A DNA stretch of 64,000 bases from Arenibacter hampyeongensis (GTDB lineage Bacteria; Bacteroidota; Bacteroidia; Flavobacteriales; Flavobacteriaceae): assembly GCF_002909255.1 (NCBI RefSeq), contig NZ_PIOB01000008.1, forward strand, positions 62,001 to 126,000, written 5' to 3'. Below are positions 43,860-52,432 of this stretch, piece after piece (the first letter of the stretch is position 1; every line of letters begins with the position of its first letter). The notes under the pieces were generated by a model. The model was not told the origin of the DNA, did no database searches, and worked only from the letters and a program-made list of their open reading frames with translations. A program made the translations under genes and the position numbers.

Positions 43860-44717
43860 CTAGATGGGCATGGTTTGCTCTGGAAGGAACAAAACCGCTA
43901 CCTTTGAATGGAAAGCTATTTTTTTAATAACAGGCTCTCCAATAACTCTTTCCCAAAAGCTGTGCTGGTGCCTTAATATGCTTAGTAAGTCGGCATGGTT
44001 TTCCGTTACAAACTGTTCCACACTGTGTTCTACGTTGGCCTCAAAAGATATCTGGTGTAGGGAATATTCAGAACCCGCTAGCCGTTCTTGCAAAATTTTC
44101 ATGTTAGTTTTTTGGACATCGCTTAGTATAAATTCAACTCCTATGTGTATTACCTTTATAGTAGCGTTCCAAAGTCTAGCCATTTCTGTCATAGGCAATA
44201 GCTCAAATTTTTTGTACATTCTAGTATAATCCGTAGGAAAGACCACTGTCTTCAACTGCTGGAAGTTATAGTCTTTGGGAACCACCAATACAGAATTATT
44301 CTTTAATTGCTTTAGCACTTTCACCGTATTACTGCCCAAAAATATTTCTTTGGTGCCGGTAGCACCTTGGGTACCCATAACTATTAGGTCAACATCCCCA
44401 GCTGAAACTAATTCCTTGATGGAATCCTCTAGGATGGCCGACTTGGAAATGGTTTTAAAACTATGGTTTGGGTTCTTATGGTTTTTATTAAGGTAGTCCA
44501 ATATCTTATCAAGTTCCTGGGCCGAATACTTTTCCAGGGAGTCATAAATGACACCTAATCGTTGTTGACTTTTTTGCCCTAACATATTCAAGGCCTTTGG
44601 TTCGAAAGCATGTAAAATGATAAATTCACACTTCACCTGGGCATAGATTTTTAATGCTGTAAAAATGGCATTCCGAGCATTATCGGAAAAATCGGTAGGT
44701 AATAGGATCTTTTTCAT
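43860..44717 (-). CDS. Tandem-domain universal stress protein 6
   Basis: This 285-residue protein starts KILLPTDFSDNARNAIFTAL, with ATP motif GTQGATGTKEIFLGS. The second-domain equivalent is ILRHQHSFWERVIGEPVIKK. Its ATG overlaps the end of the Usp 7 gene by 4 bp, so the two are translationally coupled. Confidence 0.9.
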   Translation of the reverse strand: MKKILLPTDFSDNARNAIFTALKIYAQVKCEFIILHAFEPKALNMLGQKSQQRLGVIYDSLEKYSAQELDKILDYLNKNHKNPNHSFKTISKSAILEDSIKELVSAGDVDLIVMGTQGATGTKEIFLGSNTVKVLKQLKNNSVLVVPKDYNFQQLKTVVFPTDYTRMYKKFELLPMTEMARLWNATIKVIHIGVEFILSDVQKTNMKILQERLAGSEYSLHQISFEANVEHSVEQFVTENHADLLSILRHQHSFWERVIGEPVIKKIAFHSKVAVLFLPEQTMPI

Positions 44718-45586
44718 GTTTTGGCTTTTTTAGGGAGGTCTTTCCAAGTCTCTGGTATTACCAAAAAGGGAATCCTCGAGTGGTAGCCTATCGAGTCTAC
44801 GGTAGATTTTGTAATCAATCTTTCCAAAAATGAATGCTTCCTATTCATTATGGCCAAAATCCCTATTCTATGTTTTTCCACAAATTCGTGTATAGCATTC
44901 GGCATAAATTCGCCCTTGACTTGTTGAAAGGAATGGTCTATTGGTTTAAGGAGTACATCCAACGTTTTTTTATTGGCATTTTGTTGCTCATTCAATGAAT
45001 ATTCGTCCTTAACATTCAGGACAATCAATTTGGCCTTTAACAACATGGACATATTTACGAGAAAACCCAAGGACTTAACATCATAGGGTGTGCTATAATC
45101 CGTGGGAAATACAATGGTATTTATCACCTTAAAAGTGTAGTCACTAGGTATGGCCAATACCGGAATACTTGCTTTTTTGATGACATGGACGGTACGGGTT
45201 CCTAAAAAGATCTCTTTGGCTCCGGTAGCCCCTTGGGTTCCCATGGCAATAATGTCTATTCCTTCCCGTTCGGTCACCTCTCGAATCTCGTCGGTTAGAA
45301 TGTTAAAGGAGGAGAGCGTCTTATACTTGTGGTTTTTATTGGGATAGTTATTTTTGATATCCGCCAATGTTTTTTCCAATCCTTCTTGTGCCAGCTCTAC
45401 GTCCTTATCGGGAATGGCACTGTTTACGGGACCGCCCATCATATAATCTACTCTATAGAAGGTGGGGGTATAGGTGTGCAATATATAGAAAAGGCACTTT
45501 TCATTCTTAAAATAGTTGAGGGTATAATCAATGGCGTTCCAAGCATTTTTGGAAAAATCGGTGGGTAATAATATTTTCTTCATCAT
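44714..45586 (-). CDS. Tandem-domain universal stress protein 7
   Basis: This 290-residue protein starts KILLPTDFSKNAWNAIDYTL, with ATP motif GTQGATGAKEIFLGT. The second domain reads MNRKHSFLERLITKSTVDSI. It is the second gene of the four-gene Usp operon, 14 bp after Usp 8 and overlapping Usp 6 by 4 bp. The C-terminus has an extra lysine-rich tail (TWKDLPKKAKT) not seen in the other copies. Confidence 0.9.
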   Translation of the reverse strand: MMKKILLPTDFSKNAWNAIDYTLNYFKNEKCLFYILHTYTPTFYRVDYMMGGPVNSAIPDKDVELAQEGLEKTLADIKNNYPNKNHKYKTLSSFNILTDEIREVTEREGIDIIAMGTQGATGAKEIFLGTRTVHVIKKASIPVLAIPSDYTFKVINTIVFPTDYSTPYDVKSLGFLVNMSMLLKAKLIVLNVKDEYSLNEQQNANKKTLDVLLKPIDHSFQQVKGEFMPNAIHEFVEKHRIGILAIMNRKHSFLERLITKSTVDSIGYHSRIPFLVIPETWKDLPKKAKT

Positions 45587-45600
45587 TACATCTTTTAAGT

Positions 45601-46446
45601 TTATCGGGGTAGATTTTGCATTACCAAAAAAGGAAGTTTCAGCCGTAGCCCAATTTCATCTACGGTAGATCGGTAAAGCATGTCCTCTAGGAATGAATGA
45701 CGGGAGTTTACCATAACCAATAGGTCGATATTATTTTTTTTGATGTATTCCATAATGGCCCCAGCCTTATTCTTAGAGGGTTGTCTTTCAAAAAAAAGGT
45801 AGGCGTTGGACAGGGATTCCTTCAGAAAACGCTGGTTGTCTACCTGTCTATGGCTCAATTCTTCAAAATCTGAAAAGTAGAGGCAATATATCTCCGATTT
45901 ATATTCGGATGCCAAGGTGTCCAATAGCTTTAATTCCCTACGCTTGTACGGGAGCATGTAGTCTGTGGGAAACAGAATTTTCTTTGGTTGATGGTACTTG
46001 TAATCACTGGGAACTGCCAATACAGGGCATTGCACATATTTGAAAACCTGTACCGTATGGCTGCCAAAAGTAATTTTTTTATCGGCCGTTTGACCCTTTG
46101 TTCCCATAACCACCAGGTCCACATTTATTTGGTTCACACAATCGTTCACTGCATCTACCAAAGTGTCGAATGCAGAAATTGTTTTAAAGCTGTGTTTTGG
46201 ATTATGCTCCCTATCGGCAAGTTTTTGGGTTAGATCTTCCAAGGATTTATCCGTAAAAATTTTAACGGCTTCCTTTTGCTGTTCAAAAGTGGTTTCTCCA
46301 TTGGACTTAAACGGGCCATAGACATCGTCGGCATAGGCATGAAGGAAGCAAAAATTGGTACGTTCGCATTTATACAGATTCAAGGCATAATCAATAGCAT
46401 GCATTGCACTGCTTGAAAAATCGGTAGGAATCAAAACGGTTTTCAT
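45601..46446 (-). CDS. Tandem-domain universal stress protein 8
   Basis: This 281-residue protein starts TVLIPTDFSSSAMHAIDYAL, with ATP motif GTKGQTADKKITFGS. The second domain reads VNSRHSFLEDMLYRSTVDEI. It is the first gene of the four-gene Usp operon, and its operator-promoter is one of the best examples of the shared architecture. Confidence 0.9.
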   Translation of the reverse strand: MKTVLIPTDFSSSAMHAIDYALNLYKCERTNFCFLHAYADDVYGPFKSNGETTFEQQKEAVKIFTDKSLEDLTQKLADREHNPKHSFKTISAFDTLVDAVNDCVNQINVDLVVMGTKGQTADKKITFGSHTVQVFKYVQCPVLAVPSDYKYHQPKKILFPTDYMLPYKRRELKLLDTLASEYKSEIYCLYFSDFEELSHRQVDNQRFLKESLSNAYLFFERQPSKNKAGAIMEYIKKNNIDLLVMVNSRHSFLEDMLYRSTVDEIGLRLKLPFLVMQNLPR

Positions 46447-46468
46447 AGGTTTTCTTTTGTATGCCTAC

Positions 46469-46511
46469 CAAAGTTATTGGTAGCGGCATATAAAACCTAT
46501 GATATTTATCA
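46469..46511 (-). promoter_or_regulatory. FNR-like operator and consensus -7 element for the four-gene Usp operon
   Basis: TGATATTTATCA at 46500-46511. TAACTTTG (46476-46469, minus), an exact TAnnTTTG, ends 36.5 bp from the centre. Predicted leader about 18 nt. Confidence 0.75.
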
Positions 46512-46541
46512 GTAGCTATTGACCAAGATTTTATAGGTAGT

Positions 46542-47378
46542 CTACTCGTGCAACACCAGCAAAGGAACTCTGGTTTGAAAGCTAATTTTTTTAATAGTAC
46601 TGTTTAGAAACAATTGTTGAAGAAAATTCAGGTTCTTGGCCACCATGATGACCATATCTATTTTTTTTTTGATTACAAATCCCTCGATGGCATTTTTTGA
46701 CCTTTCGTGTTCTAAGTTGTGTATACTATACGAATTTTCATGAAGTTCCGATAAATAGTCCTGTAAATAAATCATGTTCTGTTTTTGTGGCAGATTTAAT
46801 TTTACATTGGGTTTGGTGATATTTACCACCTTTAAATTGGCATTGGTGATACGCATCATTTTTGAAATGGCCTCCAATATGGAGTGGGAATAGAAAATAT
46901 TGTAATCTGTAGGAAAGGCAATTTCCTTTGGCAAGGATGGTTCTGCATTTTCAGGTATTACCAATAAATTACAGTGAACCTTGGTCATTACATTCTCCGT
47001 ATTGCTGCCCAATATGGTTTCTTTTATACCTGAAGACCCCTTGGTTCCCATGAGAATAAGATCTATCTTTTTGTCCATTACGGTCTTGCGAATAATATCT
47101 ACAAGATTTCCGTAATCATGAAGTGCAATAAAATGATGTTCCTTGTTGGATGCAGTGTTCTGAATACGGGCAAAAATGTTCGTTAGATTATCATTAACGG
47201 ATATATTGGAAGCCTTGTAGGGCATGATAAATGAATTGCTCTCCACGCTGGATTGACTTAAACGGTCTACATGGAGAACGTAGAAATTATAGGGAACGTC
47301 CTTAAACAGTTTAATGGCATATTCAATGGCGTTCCAAGAGTTATTGGAAAAGTCGGTTGGGAACAGTATGTTTTTCAT
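46542..47378 (-). CDS. Tandem-domain universal stress protein 9
   Basis: This 278-residue protein starts NILFPTDFSNNSWNAIEYAI, with ATP motif GTKGSSGIKETILGS. The second domain reads VAKNLNFLQQLFLNSTIKKI. It is a single transcription unit between the REC-CRP regulator gene and the Usp 8 operon, with its own operator and an exact -7 element. Confidence 0.9.
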   Translation of the reverse strand: MKNILFPTDFSNNSWNAIEYAIKLFKDVPYNFYVLHVDRLSQSSVESNSFIMPYKASNISVNDNLTNIFARIQNTASNKEHHFIALHDYGNLVDIIRKTVMDKKIDLILMGTKGSSGIKETILGSNTENVMTKVHCNLLVIPENAEPSLPKEIAFPTDYNIFYSHSILEAISKMMRITNANLKVVNITKPNVKLNLPQKQNMIYLQDYLSELHENSYSIHNLEHERSKNAIEGFVIKKKIDMVIMVAKNLNFLQQLFLNSTIKKISFQTRVPLLVLHE

Positions 47379-47401
47379 TCATTCAATTATCAACATAGGT
47401 T

Positions 47402-47444
47402 CAAAATTAGGGTTATACCCATAGTTGAAATATGACATTGGTCA
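47402..47444 (-). promoter_or_regulatory. FNR-like operator and consensus -7 element for Usp 9
   Basis: TGACATTGGTCA at 47433-47444. TAATTTTG (47409-47402, minus) ends 36.5 bp from the centre. Predicted leader about 19 nt. Confidence 0.75.
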
Positions 47445-47484
47445 TTTTGTGCAAAAAAGAGACTATACGGGTCAAAAATTTATG

Positions 47485-48537
47485 CTAATTAATAAACTGC
47501 AAGGCCTTTAATTCTTTGATACGTATATTTCTACCTTCAATATCGATCAAGCCTTCCTTTTTAAACCCAGATAGTGTACGTATAAGGCTTTCCGTGGCAA
47601 TACCGGCCACACTGGCCAGATCATTTCGGGAAATTTTGATGGGATCCTCGGTTTTATTGTTCATGATTTCCGCAAATTGCAATAAGGTTTGGGCCGTTTT
47701 TTTTCTAACCGAACTATATGCCATTGATAATAATTGCTGTTTTATATCCTTTATATTTCCAGTGAGAAGTTCCATTAGTTCCAAGGATATATTGTGATTC
47801 CTTTCCAATACCTGCTTTAAATTTTCTTTGGAAATGCCAGCCAATTCCAAATCTTCAATGGCTGTTGCAGATTCCTGATACGGAATACCATCTATAAAGG
47901 AAGTTAATCCCAAAAAGTCGTCCGCTCTATAAAGCGAGGTAATCAGTTCCTTCCCATCCTCGTCCATGGTATGGCATTTTACCACTCCTTTTAGAATAAG
48001 GTATACCTTATGGCAATATGAACCTTCCTTATATACGGTACCGCCCTGCGCAATATTTACAGGTTCACCATTATCGTCAAAAAAATTCTTCAACTCGTTT
48101 AATGTGCGTATTTGATCGCTGGAAGCTTGTGAATTTGATGCGCCCTCTTGAGACATCCGCCCCAAAAGTTCCACTTTCGCCAAACGGCTTTCGATGGCGC
48201 TTATTAAATCTTCTTCTTCAAAAGGCTTGGTAAGGTAGTCGTCCGCACCAAGATCCATTCCCCTTCGTATTTCTTTGTGTTCCGTTTTGGCAGATAGAAA
48301 TATAAAGGGAATATGCATGGTCTTTTCATCGGAAGATAGATCTTTTAAAACCCCATAGCCATCTACCTCTGGCATCATAATGTCACAGACTATGATATCC
48401 GGTAATATTTCCTTGGCCATTTGAATGCCAATTTTTCCGTTGGGCGCCGTTGTCACGGAATAACCTGAAAGTTCCAAAAGTTCTTCGGTGTTCTCGCGTA
48501 ATGCCCTATCGTCTTCGATCAATAAAATAGTCTTCAT
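47485..48537 (-). CDS. Response regulator with REC, cyclic-nucleotide-type sensor and CRP/FNR HTH domains
   Basis: This 350-residue protein has a receiver domain (residues 1-122) with the acidic pair ED(9), phospho-acceptor Asp52 in VCDIMMPEVDG and Lys in YLTKPFEEED. A linker leads to a cNMP-binding-type beta-roll (about 160-270: GGTVYKEGSYCHKVYLILKG). A CRP-type winged helix (about 275-345) has the recognition helix GIATESLIRTLSGFKKEG, which keeps the Glu and Arg that contact TGA half-sites in CRP and FNR. There are no cysteines arranged for an FNR iron-sulphur cluster. It lies 7 bp after its histidine kinase gene. It is a prime candidate to bind the TGA-N6-TCA sites. Confidence 0.93.
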   Translation of the reverse strand: MKTILLIEDDRALRENTEELLELSGYSVTTAPNGKIGIQMAKEILPDIIVCDIMMPEVDGYGVLKDLSSDEKTMHIPFIFLSAKTEHKEIRRGMDLGADDYLTKPFEEEDLISAIESRLAKVELLGRMSQEGASNSQASSDQIRTLNELKNFFDDNGEPVNIAQGGTVYKEGSYCHKVYLILKGVVKCHTMDEDGKELITSLYRADDFLGLTSFIDGIPYQESATAIEDLELAGISKENLKQVLERNHNISLELMELLTGNIKDIKQQLLSMAYSSVRKKTAQTLLQFAEIMNNKTEDPIKISRNDLASVAGIATESLIRTLSGFKKEGLIDIEGRNIRIKELKALQFIN

Positions 48538-48544
48538 TGTGCTC

Positions 48545-50059
48545 CTAATTTATGTTTTCCATTGGGATAACTATTGTAAAAATAGATCCCTTGTTTAATT
48601 CACTGCTAAATTCAATAGTGGAACCAAGATTCTCCAAATGCTGTTTGGCAATGTTAAGGCCAATGCCCGTACCTTGGTTCAACAAGGCATTTTCCGCCCT
48701 GAAATAACGATTGAAAATATGTTTTTGATCCTCGGCAGGAATCCCAATACCACTATCGATGACCTGTATTAGAATAATGTCGGCTCCATTGATCACCACT
48801 AGATCTATGGTCGTGTCCTCCGGGGAATATTTTATGGCGTTGTGAATTAAGTTGGACAAGGCGAGTTCCAACGTTTTTTCATCAAATTTGATAAAAATAT
48901 CATCGATGTCCTCAGGGTAAGTGATTTGCTGTCCGGATTTAAGCAACATATTGGCACCATAAACCACTTCATTTATGACCTTGCTTAGGGGGAAGTTTTC
49001 TATCTTATAATTTACCTTTCCGGAATCCAAACGCTCCACCGAAAGAAAATCCGTTAGAATGGTATCAAGATAACGTACTTTGTTTTTTATGGTTTCTACA
49101 TGTTTGTCCCGTTTTTCCTGTTGGTGGCCCTCAGTGTATTTGGCCAATAAGGTTATAGAGGTAAGAATACTGCTCAGAGGGGTCTTAAATTCATGGGAAA
49201 CCAAGGAAAGAAAACGTGTTTTTAATTCGTTCAGTTCTTTCTCCTTCGCCAGGGCTTCCGTAAGTTGTTTGGTGCGCTCCTGAACCGTTTTCTCCAGTTT
49301 TTCCGTGTAATTTTTTCGTTCCGTTATATCGAGAATAATGGCAACAAAAACCTGCTCTTCTCCAAGAATTGATAATTGAATTTGCACCTCTACGGGATAA
49401 ATCGATCCGTCCTTTCTTTGGTGTTCCGTTTCAAACTTAACTTTATCCCTTTCTCCCTTCAGCAAGGGGTCTATAAGTAGTTGAAATTGTGGGGCATCCA
49501 TATTGGGTTTAATATCCAATGGAGTCATGGACTTAAAATCTTCCAGATCATAACCCATATTGCGCTGAGCTTCTTTATTGACATTTACAAAATGTAATGA
49601 GATAGAATTGAACACATAGATTTCGTTCAATGATTCATCAAATATCCTGGCCCAATGGCTAAGTTCCTTTTCCTTGATTTTACGTTCTGTAATATCAATA
49701 ACTAAGGCCATTACATAGGTTTCGTCATATAGTTTAAAAGGATTAAGCCCTGCTTCTACCGGAAATTCCTCCCCATTTTTACGTACTCCATGTAAATCTC
49801 TTCCCTGGCCCATTTGCCGGCGTTGACTTTTATCAATAAAGTGGTCCACGTGTTGACCATGGTTATGATGGTACCTTTGCGGTATCAAGGTCTCCAATGG
49901 TTTTCCCAGAAGTTCTCCCTTTTTGTAACCAAACATTTGCCCGGCAGAGGAATTGGTGGCGACTATTAGCTGTTTGGTATTGACAACTATAATCCCTTCG
50001 GATACACCTTCGGAAAGAAGATTGAATATTTCACTGTTTTTTTGAAAGGCCTGCATCAT
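48545..50059 (-). CDS. PAS-containing sensor histidine kinase
   Basis: This 504-residue soluble kinase has two PAS domains (about residues 10-125 and 130-250, each followed by an ITERK PAC end) and a short coiled coil. The HisKA box LVSHEFKTPLSSI has phospho-acceptor His289. The ATPase domain has N box NLIHNAIKYSP, G1 DSGIGIP and G2 GTGIGLNI. There are no membrane helices, so it senses a cytoplasmic signal; the first PAS resembles FixL/oxygen-type PAS (HGQHVDHFIDKSQRRQMGQG), but haem binding is not proven. The REC-CRP gene follows at 7 bp. Either MMQ Met can be the start. Confidence 0.93.
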   Translation of the reverse strand: MMQAFQKNSEIFNLLSEGVSEGIIVVNTKQLIVATNSSAGQMFGYKKGELLGKPLETLIPQRYHHNHGQHVDHFIDKSQRRQMGQGRDLHGVRKNGEEFPVEAGLNPFKLYDETYVMALVIDITERKIKEKELSHWARIFDESLNEIYVFNSISLHFVNVNKEAQRNMGYDLEDFKSMTPLDIKPNMDAPQFQLLIDPLLKGERDKVKFETEHQRKDGSIYPVEVQIQLSILGEEQVFVAIILDITERKNYTEKLEKTVQERTKQLTEALAKEKELNELKTRFLSLVSHEFKTPLSSILTSITLLAKYTEGHQQEKRDKHVETIKNKVRYLDTILTDFLSVERLDSGKVNYKIENFPLSKVINEVVYGANMLLKSGQQITYPEDIDDIFIKFDEKTLELALSNLIHNAIKYSPEDTTIDLVVINGADIILIQVIDSGIGIPAEDQKHIFNRYFRAENALLNQGTGIGLNIAKQHLENLGSTIEFSSELNKGSIFTIVIPMENIN

Positions 50060-50080
50060 CCAAAGATAAAATTTTATAAC

Positions 50081-50123
50081 TGATTATTATCATAGAATAT
50101 AACTACGTCATTTTCTATTTTTA
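50081..50123 (+). promoter_or_regulatory. FNR-like operator and -7 element for the TerB-like gene
   Basis: TGATTATTATCA at 50081-50092. TATTTTTA (50116-50123) ends 36.5 bp from the centre on the plus strand. On the minus side the expected -7 position does not match, so the site serves the TerB-like gene, not the kinase. Confidence 0.65.
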
Positions 50124-50148
50124 ATTTATTCACTTCAAGCATTTAAAA

Positions 50149-50550
50149 ATGGAAAACACAAAGAAAGTTGGTAAGAATTTCTACGAGAATTTAGGAAAAT
50201 TGTTCTACGCTGTAGCTGTGGCAGATTCCCGAATACATAGGCAGGAAATAGACAAGCTAAGGACGTTTATTCGAAAATATTGGTTGGAGGTAGATGAATT
50301 GGAGGATGAATACGGTACCGACGCCGCCTTTCAGATAGAATCGGTATTCGATTGGTTGGTGGATAATGAAAAAGCGGGTGATGAATGCTTCGATGAATTT
50401 AGGGAGTATTACCAGGACCATGCCGGCATATTTAACCCGTTCATAAAGGTATTGATTTTAGATACGGCCAATGCCATATCCAATAGTTTTGCTGGAAAGA
50501 ATAAAGCTGAATTGGTTTTGTTGGGAAAACTGGAATTATTATTAAAGTAA
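50149..50550 (+). CDS. TerB-like protein, 133 residues
   Basis: An all-helical soluble protein with FYAVAVADSRIHRQEIDKLR (about residues 18-37), the TerB-like metal-binding pattern of an acidic residue after the first helix, then a long acidic middle (DELEDEYGTDAAFQ) and KAELVLLGKLELLL at the end. TerB-like domains occur in tellurite resistance and in membrane or stress complexes; the function here is unknown. It lies between the kinase and the canonical Usp, with an FNR-like operator 57 bp upstream. Confidence 0.7.
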   Translation: MENTKKVGKNFYENLGKLFYAVAVADSRIHRQEIDKLRTFIRKYWLEVDELEDEYGTDAAFQIESVFDWLVDNEKAGDECFDEFREYYQDHAGIFNPFIKVLILDTANAISNSFAGKNKAELVLLGKLELLLK

Positions 50551-50587
50551 TATTACGGAGTACCTGGGCCAATTTTCAAAAACCTAA

Positions 50588-51412
50588 TCAGATCTTAAAT
50601 GTCAACACCGGTAACCTGGCATGGTTGGCAATATCTTCGGCAATACTACCGAGCAGGAAATGTGCAGGACCTTTTCTACCATGTGTAGGTAGGGCCATTA
50701 TATCAAATTTTTCGGTCTTAGTGAAATTCAGTAAACCTTTTTCAACACTATAATCATTGTAAATTTCCACTTTATAGTGGTTCTCCTGGGCCTTCAACAT
50801 AAAATCTGCCATACGTTTATCAGCTTCAGGGGTACTTAAAAAATCCTCAAAGGGGGTATTGATATATACCAATTTAAGTCTGGCCGAAAATTTTTGAGCT
50901 AGGGACCTAACATTCTTATAGGCCAAAACCATTTCCTCCGTAAAACTACATCCAAATAGGATCTTCTTAATCCTAAAATTTGAATTTTGCTGCTTTATGA
51001 TCAAAACGGGGATATCGGAAGTGCGCACAACCTTTTGTGCATTGGAACCTATAAAAATCTCGTTGAAACCCGTGCTACCGTGTGAGCCCATTACAATTAA
51101 ATCTATATTTTGTTCCTTGGCAACATTGTTAAGTTCACTAAACACCTTATAGTTTTGCACTATTTTATGTATTGTAATACCTTTTAAATAGGGCTTGTCC
51201 AAGAAAATATCAAATCTTTTTTTGGCCAGTCCCATAAAGTATTTGGCTTCTTCGTATTCTAAAAATTCCTCTTCGGCAATGACCGCCTCTGAAATTCCCA
51301 TCATATGAATAACGGTAATAGTGGCATCCTGCTGTCTTGCAATGCTGGCCGCAACCTCCAGCGCATAGGAGGAATGTGCGGAAAAATCTACGGGTACCAA
51401 AATGTGTTTCAT
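50588..51412 (-). CDS. Universal stress protein 10, two nearly complete Usp domains
   Basis: This 274-residue protein differs from the nine tandem-domain paralogues. The first domain starts HILVPVDFSAHSSYALEVAA, with motif GSHGSTGFNEIFIGS. The second has PTHGRKGPAHFLLGS, in which only the first Gly of the ATP motif is replaced by Pro. It therefore looks ancestral in form and close to the common Bacteroidota UspA. It sits 1 kb from the others, beyond the kinase gene. Its FNR-like promoter lies far upstream and gives a leader of about 128 nt. Confidence 0.92.
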   Translation of the reverse strand: MKHILVPVDFSAHSSYALEVAASIARQQDATITVIHMMGISEAVIAEEEFLEYEEAKYFMGLAKKRFDIFLDKPYLKGITIHKIVQNYKVFSELNNVAKEQNIDLIVMGSHGSTGFNEIFIGSNAQKVVRTSDIPVLIIKQQNSNFRIKKILFGCSFTEEMVLAYKNVRSLAQKFSARLKLVYINTPFEDFLSTPEADKRMADFMLKAQENHYKVEIYNDYSVEKGLLNFTKTEKFDIMALPTHGRKGPAHFLLGSIAEDIANHARLPVLTFKI

Positions 51413-51544
51413 CTTAGACTATTTTTAATGTTTGGGTAATTTTCTTTTAGAAGGTTTTTAGGTTGAATAAAGTTGTCAAGGGTTGTTTTTTCAAAACTTT
51501 AGTTCGTTGGATCTCCATTCCCATTGTACTATTAAGTAATGGGA

Positions 51545-51587
51545 CAAAAATAAAGAGTATAAAGGTCAACTAAAATGATATTGGTCA
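51545..51587 (-). promoter_or_regulatory. FNR-like operator and consensus -7 element for Usp 10
   Basis: TGATATTGGTCA at 51576-51587. TATTTTTG (51552-51545, minus), exact TAnnTTTG, ends 36.5 bp from the centre. The leader of about 128 nt is longer than at the other sites. Confidence 0.68.
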
Positions 51588-51727
51588 CTAGTCCTGTTTT
51601 TTGTTTACGGCCACTAAATGAATCTATAATGTATAGGAGTGCTTAATTTCAATTTTAAAATTCAATTGTTCATTTTCAACAAGGGAACTGGTAAAACATA
51701 AATTGGCACTATTTATTTGAGTGCAAC

Positions 51728-51770
51728 TGACATGGGTCATTTTTTATGGCTATTCTATAAGGTACATTAG
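51728..51770 (+). promoter_or_regulatory. FNR-like operator and -7 element for the WG-repeat gene
   Basis: TGACATGGGTCA at 51728-51739. TACATTAG (51763-51770), one mismatch to TAnnTTTG, ends 36.5 bp from the centre. Predicted leader about 17 nt. Confidence 0.65.
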
Positions 51771-51791
51771 TGGACACTAAAATTCAAAGCC

Positions 51792-52430
51792 ATGAAAATA
51801 TATATTATAACAGTATTCGCAATGCTGATGTTTACCAACGTATTTTATTCCCAAACCATTAAGAATATTGATGAAATAGCTCCCTTTAGCGAGGGATTGG
51901 CTGCTGTTAGACAAGGAAATCAATGGGGATTTATTAATGAAGAGGGGACTATGGTCATCAATTTTCGGAACGATATTTATTGGAACCAGGATGCCGATAC
52001 CTCAAAAGATGATATTTCTGGAGTCCGATTTCCAATGTTCAATGAGGGCAGGTGTTTAATAACGAAAAATGTAGAAGAGGGTGTTCCGGTTTTTGGATTT
52101 ATAGATACAAAAGGCAATGTAGTACTAGAACCTCAACTGTTAAATGTATATCCCTTTAAGGATGGCTATACCACAGCGGTTCTATTTGAGAAGACCATGA
52201 AGGGAAAAAACGAATTTAATCTAAATATTTACGATTTTAAATTTCACGATGTTATGCTGGACACTTCTGGGGAAATCCTTGAATTTTTCAATAGAAGGTA
52301 TAATATTCAAATGACGAAAAAAAGATATCAGAGGCCTACAATAGGGGTAAAGAGATTGTCGAAAGGTCTTGTTGCGGTACATGCTAAGAATCAAGGTTGG
52401 GAAATCAGAAAGTTAACTTTAAATAATTAG
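51792..52430 (+). CDS. Exported WG-repeat protein
   Basis: This 212-residue protein has a signal peptide (to about residue 20, NVFYSQ). Two WG repeats are clear: PFSEGLAAVRQGNQWGFINEEG near residues 29-50 and a second with FGFIDTKGNVVLEPQL near residues 102-117; a third, weaker one is near the C-terminus (LSKGLVAVHAKNQGWEI). The function of WG repeats is unknown; they probably form a beta-propeller-like surface. It heads a three-gene unit (2 bp to the SDR gene). Confidence 0.85.
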   Translation: MKIYIITVFAMLMFTNVFYSQTIKNIDEIAPFSEGLAAVRQGNQWGFINEEGTMVINFRNDIYWNQDADTSKDDISGVRFPMFNEGRCLITKNVEEGVPVFGFIDTKGNVVLEPQLLNVYPFKDGYTTAVLFEKTMKGKNEFNLNIYDFKFHDVMLDTSGEILEFFNRRYNIQMTKKRYQRPTIGVKRLSKGLVAVHAKNQGWEIRKLTLNN

Positions 52431-52432
52431 GA

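Noticed and set aside
47485-48537. Regulator as a true FNR oxygen sensor
   Set aside because: The sensor domain lacks the N-terminal cysteine cluster for a 4Fe-4S centre and is preceded by a receiver domain.
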